Assembly: GCA_963575745.1 (NCBI GenBank) | Contig: CAUYUJ010018552.1 | Location: forward strand, 26,001-90,000 | DNA length: 64,000 nt | Direction: 5' to 3' | Source: Prorocentrum cordatum | Lineage: Eukaryota > Sar > Dinophyceae > Prorocentrales > Prorocentraceae | The notes under the pieces: generated by a model | Database searches by the model: none | Told to the model about the DNA's origin: nothing | What the model saw: only the letters and a program-made list of their open reading frames with translations | Program-made: the position numbers and the translations under genes | In this document: positions 59,857 through 64,000 of the stretch, in pieces | Layout of the letters: every line of letters begins with the position of its first letter | Numbering within the stretch: position 1 is the stretch's first letter

Positions 59857-60170
59857 GCAAGAGAGGTCCTCGGCCGTTCTGGCCAAGACACTTCTCTTGC
59901 GCTCGTGACTGCGGAAGCTGATCTGGCGAGACCACCGTGGCCATGCTCAGAGTTTTGATGCTGCTGCTAGGTCAACATGAGATGATAGCAACTTCGATTC
60001 GCATTCCCCCGTAGATTATAAAGTTCGGCCTCCGCGCCCGTCTCCACAATCAAATCCTGCTGAACGGGGATGATAAAAATAGAGAGCCTTCAGGGGGGGG
60101 GGAGGCTTCATGATCGCCCGCACGGGGTTAATGGTTTGAATGCCGTCACTTGCTGCTGCTGATTTCACGT
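59857..60170. other. No gene recognised
   Basis: Unique sequence with AAGAGAGGTCCTCGGCC and its partial inverse near 59885 (GACACTTCTCTTGCGC). No gene is supported. Confidence 0.3.
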
Positions 60171-60174
60171 CGTC

Positions 60175-60292
60175 TTCTCCTCCTCCTCTTCCTCCTTCTC
60201 CTCCTCCTCCAACTCCTCCTCCTCCTCCTCCTGCTCCTCCTCCTCCTTCTCCTCCTCCTTCTCCTCCTCCTCCTCCTCCACCTCCTGTCTGG
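60175..60292 (+). repeat. (TCC)n microsatellite
   Basis: CCTCCTCCT with TTC and GCT variants. Confidence 0.9.
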
Positions 60293-60439
60293 CTGCTTAC
60301 TCCAGCCCGCGGCGTGGTGAGCTCTCCGATGAGACGACTGGCAGGAACTACGAGCGTCCTCGCCTACAAGCAGTTGTGTCCCTCGGGATGCTCGGCCATT
60401 TAGCTTTAGTGTTAAAACGGGCGTGTCCCCGGGGATTTT

Positions 60440-61310
60440 CGACGAAAACATGATCGACCCACGAATCCGGAAAGGAATATAGAGCTGTAACGCATGGCAA
60501 CGTTTTCAAAGAAACCTGATTGGGTGACGGGCAAATGCAATGCTGAGTGTATCGATCTTGATGTACCCTGCCGAGGGCTGTGTTGTGCTGCGCCGTGCTG
60601 ATCTGCGATGTGCCATGCCGCGATTGTGCTCTGTAGCGTCGTGGATCGAGTCCTCCTTTGCATCCGAGTCCTGACCGAACTGATCTGGATCTTAAGCTCG
60701 AGCTGCCTGAACACATAGTAGCTGCCCCAGAGCTAATTGACAGGGGGACAGGCCAGGAGGACGCGCCGCGAAACGTCTCAAGGGACGCGCCAGGCGACGT
60801 GCCAGGGGACGTGCCATGGGGTCACACCGCGGGACGTGCCAAGGGGACGCGCTACGGAACGTGCCGATGGATATGCCACGGCACGGGATGTGCCAGGGGA
60901 CGCGCCACGCGACGTGCCAGGGGACTCGCCAAGGGACGCCCCACGGAACGTGCCAAGGAACGTGCCAGGTTGCAATGCTGAATGTATCGATCTTGATGTA
61001 CCGTGCCGAAATCTGTGCTTTGCTGCGCCGTGCTGAACTGCGATGTGCCATGCCGCGATTGTGCTCTGTAGCGTCGTGGATCGAGTCCTCCTTTGCATCC
61101 GAGTCCTGACCGAACTGATCTGGATCTTAAGCTCGAGCTGCCTGAACACATAGTAGCTGCCCCAGAGCTAATTGACAGGGGGACAAGCCAGGAGGATGCG
61201 CCGCGGAACGTCTCAAGGGACGCGACAAGCGACGTGCCAGGGGACGTGCCATGGGGACGCACCGCGGGACGTGCCAAGGGGACGCGCTACGGAACGTGCT
61301 GGGGACAAGC
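60440..61310 (+). repeat. Repeat R430, copies 7 and 8
   Basis: Flank ATGATCGACCCACGAA and AATATAGAGCTGTAACGC..CAACGTTTTCAAAGA, then conserved blocks starting near 60545 and 60980, each followed by GGGACGTGCCA/GGGGACGCGCC arrays. The two share AATTGACAGGGGGACA, where the copies near 33 and 46 kb read GGGGAAC, so these two derive from one local duplication. Confidence 0.88.
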
Positions 61311-61560
61311 GTTTCGCTCGAGACATCCTGCCAAAATCCAAGGAATTCCTGAAACAGCAAACGAATTAGTCGAGACATCTTTGCAAATTCCTGCGCGCGG
61401 GACGCGGCACGTGCGAGACATCCTCGGAATTCCTGCGAGCGGGACGTGAAAACAAGCATTTCGCCTGAGACATCCTCTGAATTCTGGCCCCCCACGAGGC
61501 CCATGAAAAACAAGCGTTTCGCTCGAGACATCCTGGCAACATCCAAGGACATCCGGAGCT
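61306..61560 (+). repeat. D2 family copies
   Basis: ACAAGCGTTTCGCTCGAGAC, GAATTAGTCGAGACATC, GTGCGAGACATCCTC, CATTTCGCCTGAGACATCC and GCGTTTCGCTCGAGACATCC are spaced 45-65 bp apart. The arrangement parallels 47840-48000, including GAGCGGGACGTGAAAACAAG. Confidence 0.8.
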
Positions 61561-61577
61561 CTGGGAATGGCCTCAAA

Positions 61578-61650
61578 ACAGGCTCCGCCTCCTCCTCCTC
61601 CGCCTCCTCCTCCGCCTCCTCCTCCTCCTCCGCCTCCTCCTCAAAAGCCA
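61578..61650 (+). repeat. (TCC)n with CCG interruptions
   Basis: CTCCTCCTCCGCCTCCTCC tract. Confidence 0.85.
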
Positions 61651-61805
61651 ATCCTCCCTTCCCCAACGGGCATCGACGCTTGAACCTCAAAGGCCAATCC
61701 TCCCCAGCCTCGAACGTATCCCTATCCCTAAGATTGACACGCCAAAAGGCGATGACAATCTTAGGGATTCGCCCTCAAAAAATAAAGGAATCCCTAAGAT
61801 TGGCA
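61651..61805. repeat. Short inverted and direct repeats of CCCTAAGATTG
   Basis: CCCTAAGATTG (61731) pairs with CAATCTTAGGG (61757) around GCCAAAAGGC, and a third direct copy lies at 61791. Small hairpin structure, no gene. Confidence 0.6.
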
Positions 61806-62030
61806 TCGTGATGATGAGGTGCCCAGCATAGGGGTAGGGACATGTTCCAGGCTGGTAAAATCCTCCCCTGGAGCGTCAGGGCAAAGGGGCGGGGCGGGCG
61901 GCTGGCTGGCCCGGCCACTCGCCGGGTCGGCGCGCCCCTGCCCGACACGCGGCTGCCAGCCTGGCGCGCTGCGGGCGGCGGTGGGCCGGCCCGGGGGCGG
62001 GGCTGCCGTCGGGGCACCACTTTTTTCTGC
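61806..62030. other. No gene recognised
   Basis: Very GC-rich unique sequence. Confidence 0.3.
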
Positions 62031-62032
62031 GG

Positions 62033-62230
62033 CGGCCAAGAGGGGGGTGTCCAAGAGGGGGGGATGCAAATCATGACCGGCGGCACGTGCGCGGCCCAGC
62101 GGGCGGGCCAGGGACGTAACGAAACAAGAAGAGGCGCCATGAGATCTGGGGAAATATCATGGCCCCCGCCATGATATCCACCCCCCCCTAGTCATCACCC
62201 CCCTCTTTTCCGCCCCCGATTTTCGGCGGC
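62033..62230 (+). repeat. Duplicated hairpin block H, copy 1
   Basis: Contains AGAGGGGGGTGTCCAAGAGG, GCAAATCATG, AGGGACGTAA, GGCGCCATGA, a hairpin ATATCATGGC-CCCC-GCCATGATAT (62153-62176) and CTAGTCATCACCCCCCTC. Copy 2 lies at 62645-62835. Confidence 0.88.
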
Positions 62231-62644
62231 GGGCGCGGGGGAGGAAGTGGCAAGTCGATTGCGCTCGCGTCGCATCTGGCGACCTATACCCCTCCCTCCC
62301 GTCCCTCACCCTGGCAGAAACATCCGCTCCATATTCGCCTCCTTGGGTGTCGCAGCGCTGCGCAGCATCACATGGCGCAGCTTGGCGATGCATACCAGCG
62401 CGTGGCATGACATTGCATGGCGCGGCGACGCCCCAGAGAGAAGGAGAAGAGACTACACGCAGGAGTGACCCTATAGGCTGGCGTGGCCCGTGGTGCGCGG
62501 CTTCCGGGGCGCACGCGGGGGCCCAACGCCATCGCGCGAGCAGGCGTGTTGCCGCGCCGCATCGACGATCGGCGGAGCACCGCTCGAAAGATTTGTCGTG
62601 CCAGCAGGCAAACGGGGAACTCTGCCGATTGAGTTCTCGGGAGC
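62231..62644. other. No gene recognised; GCATGGCGCAGC words
   Basis: 62365-62425 has several GCATGGCGC and TTGGCGATGC words. Short frames on both strands; no supported gene. Confidence 0.3.
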
Positions 62645-62835
62645 GGCCAAGAGGGGGGTGTCCAAGAGGGGGAGGTGCAAATCATGGCCGGCGGCATGTG
62701 CGCGGCCCAACGGGGGGGCCAGGGACGTAATGAGATAAGAAGGGGCGCCATGAAATCTGGGGAAATATCATGACCCCCGCCATGATATCCATCTCCCCCT
62801 AGTCATCACCCCCCTCTTTTCCGCCCCCGAAATTC
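62645..62835 (+). repeat. Duplicated hairpin block H, copy 2
   Basis: About 90% similar to copy 1. The hairpin (ATATCATGAC-CCCC-GCCATGATAT) keeps pairing except one G-to-A change. Both copies end TTTTCCGCCCCCGA. Confidence 0.88.
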
Positions 62836-63130
62836 GAGCGCCCCGAAAAGCACTTCGAAGGCGCTGCGAAAGCAGATGCTGCTGGGGGCCACCGCGACGG
62901 AGTCTGGCACTGTCGGGCTGCATGGCGATGACGCCTGGCGTCGTGGACAAAACCGACCCCATCCGAGAGCCTGGAACATGTTTGGATATATGTGGATAAC
63001 TCGTAATAATAAAATCCATATTGGTTCGAAAACGTATTCAAACATGTTCAACGGTATTCAAAGGTATTCAATCATATTCACAGATATCCGAATCTATTCA
63101 AGCCACACGTTTGGGGATTTGAGCTGGGAC
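62836..63130. other. AT-richer spacer with TATTCA repeats
   Basis: 62975-63100 contains GTATTCAAACATGTTCAACG and several TATTCA words, an unusual AT-rich island in GC-rich surroundings. No gene is recognised. Confidence 0.4.
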
Positions 63131-63452
63131 TCGGGACTGATCCTGGGCCGGAAAACGCGCGGTATTGGGCGCGGGGCCACTCCCAAGGAGCCGCGCGCGT
63201 TGCGTCAAGAGGGCAGCGATCAGCCTTACCCCAGCGCCACTCTCGCAAGGCTGGAGCGCCTCGCCGTAACTGGGCTCGTCTGGCTGCCCGTGCCCGGGGC
63301 CCGTGGCCGCGATTGCCGCGGCAGCTGCAGCTGCGACGAGCAGCGCGGCGGCGGCGGCGGCCCGTGCCAGGTGCTCAAGGGCCCTGAAAAGGCGCAAAAC
63401 ATGCCTCGCGCTGCGTGCCTGGCCTCTCCTGGCCCCCCCCCCATAGCTCCGC
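63131..63452. other. GC-rich sequence downstream of the right-edge frame
   Basis: A minus-strand alanine-rich hydrophobic frame (about 63397-63300) starts without an ATG and is not called. GCGGCGGCGG words occur at 63340-63362. Confidence 0.3.
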
Positions 63453-63992
63453 CTATCTCGCGCCAGAGGCGCGCAAGGCAGCTCCCCTCTTCGCGCGAAA
63501 ATCCGCGCGCTCGGGCCAGGACGCTCGGGCGGCTCCGCTCACTTCGCGCATGTACGTCGCGCCCTCCGTCTGATCCGCGATCGCTAGCGCGCGCGCGACT
63601 CCGTGATCCAGCAGACCGGAAAATGCTGTCCAGAAGCGCACAGCGGGAGTGTACGCCCTCTGCCTGGTGAACTGATTCCCGGCCCGCTTGAACGCGGCCG
63701 CCTCGGCACCTGTCGGGCCTGCGGCCACGCCGGTTGCCCGGCCCTCCAACGCGTGAAAAAGCTCCTGCTTCACGCGATCCTGCTCGGCAAGGGTCATCAC
63801 GTGGCACCTCGTTTCGAGCGGCCGGCAATGGCCGTCATGCCCGAAACCGACAAGATGGACATGGCAATGCGTCAGGTTCCCGAGCTCCGCTGGGGCCATC
63901 CGGTTGCCAGAGCGGGACCCGACACAGGGGCCGCAGGCCCTGCGCGCCACCACCTGGAATTGGGGCTCAATGGCGGTCAGGTGGCGGATCAT
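63453..63992 (-). CDS. Unidentified ORF at the right edge, possibly partial
   Basis: 179 codons from ATG at 63992, eight bases from the window end, so it may extend further. The N-terminal part has a dense Cys/His cluster (ACGPCVG, THCHVHLVGFGHDGHC, RCHVMT) that could bind zinc. The rest has balanced, helical composition (AEQDRVKQELFHALEGRATG, RFWTAFSGLLDHGVARALA). No family is recognised. Protein-like composition, absence of repeats and an ATG start favour real coding; lack of a known domain and overlapping frames on the same strand argue for caution. Confidence 0.4.
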   Translation of the reverse strand: MIRHLTAIEPQFQVVARRACGPCVGSRSGNRMAPAELGNLTHCHVHLVGFGHDGHCRPLETRCHVMTLAEQDRVKQELFHALEGRATGVAAGPTGAEAAAFKRAGNQFTRQRAYTPAVRFWTAFSGLLDHGVARALAIADQTEGATYMREVSGAARASWPERADFRAKRGAALRASGAR

Positions 63993-64000
63993 CGCAAGCT

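Noticed and set aside
63098-63397. Alanine-rich frame resembling a signal peptide
   Set aside because: It lacks an ATG and is produced by GCGGCG words on the opposite strand.

Overview
The window looks like nuclear DNA of a dinoflagellate. The main evidence is a perfect 22-nt copy of the dinoflagellate trans-spliced leader at 58125-58146 (minus strand) and a second near-copy at 32048-32069 (minus). Each lies at the 5' end of a reverse-transcribed element. High GC, very low gene density, huge microsatellites and palindromic elements fit. There are no operons, ribosome binding sites or CRISPR arrays. I see no complete ordinary host gene. The best host-gene candidates are a broken multi-pass membrane-protein-like segment (26541-27418, minus) and an unidentified frame at the right edge (63453-63992, minus).

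The most notable object is a 7.45-kb tyrosine-recombinase (YR) retrotransposon at 10731-18184, coded on the minus strand. It encodes a gag-like protein, reverse transcriptase, RNase H, a DNMT3-like cytosine-C5 methyltransferase and a tyrosine recombinase. The methyltransferase sits between the first catalytic strand of RNase H and the rest of that domain. Repeats in the order A1-ORFs-B1-A2-B2 are the split direct repeats of PAT/Ngaro-type elements, and both outer ends abut (AT)n.

Three LINE-like elements follow. LINE-A (about 27870-32069, minus) is decayed: it lost its RT active site, carries a (GA)n expansion in a zinc knuckle, and has a palindromic element inserted in it. LINE-B (about 38904-42190, plus) is 5'-truncated, and its RNase H is split by a 250-bp A-rich insertion with a 17-bp target duplication. 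LINE-C (about 51370-58146, minus) is nearly complete: spliced leader, zinc-ribbon/coiled-coil ORF1, endonuclease, RT, RNase H and two C-terminal zinc modules, broken by one TAG and several frameshifts. LINE-B and LINE-C are bounded on both sides by (TCC)n in their own coding orientation.

The rest is repeats. Left end (1-10.7 kb): a 77-bp tandem array, small tandem duplications, inverted-repeat elements and purine microsatellites. 18-25.5 kb: microsatellites and an 87-bp array related to the first, with a TA-flanked MITE inside it. 32-36 kb and 45-49.8 kb: a ~430-bp repeat rich in GGGACGTGCCA and a ~65-bp satellite. 36.7-43.6 kb: poly-C, CCACTGTCC minisatellite and giant TCC/ATC blocks around LINE-B. 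58-63 kb: palindromic elements, more copies of the 430-bp repeat, and a duplicated hairpin block. Copies of the same repeat families occur tens of kb apart, so the window is best read as nested mobile and satellite DNA.
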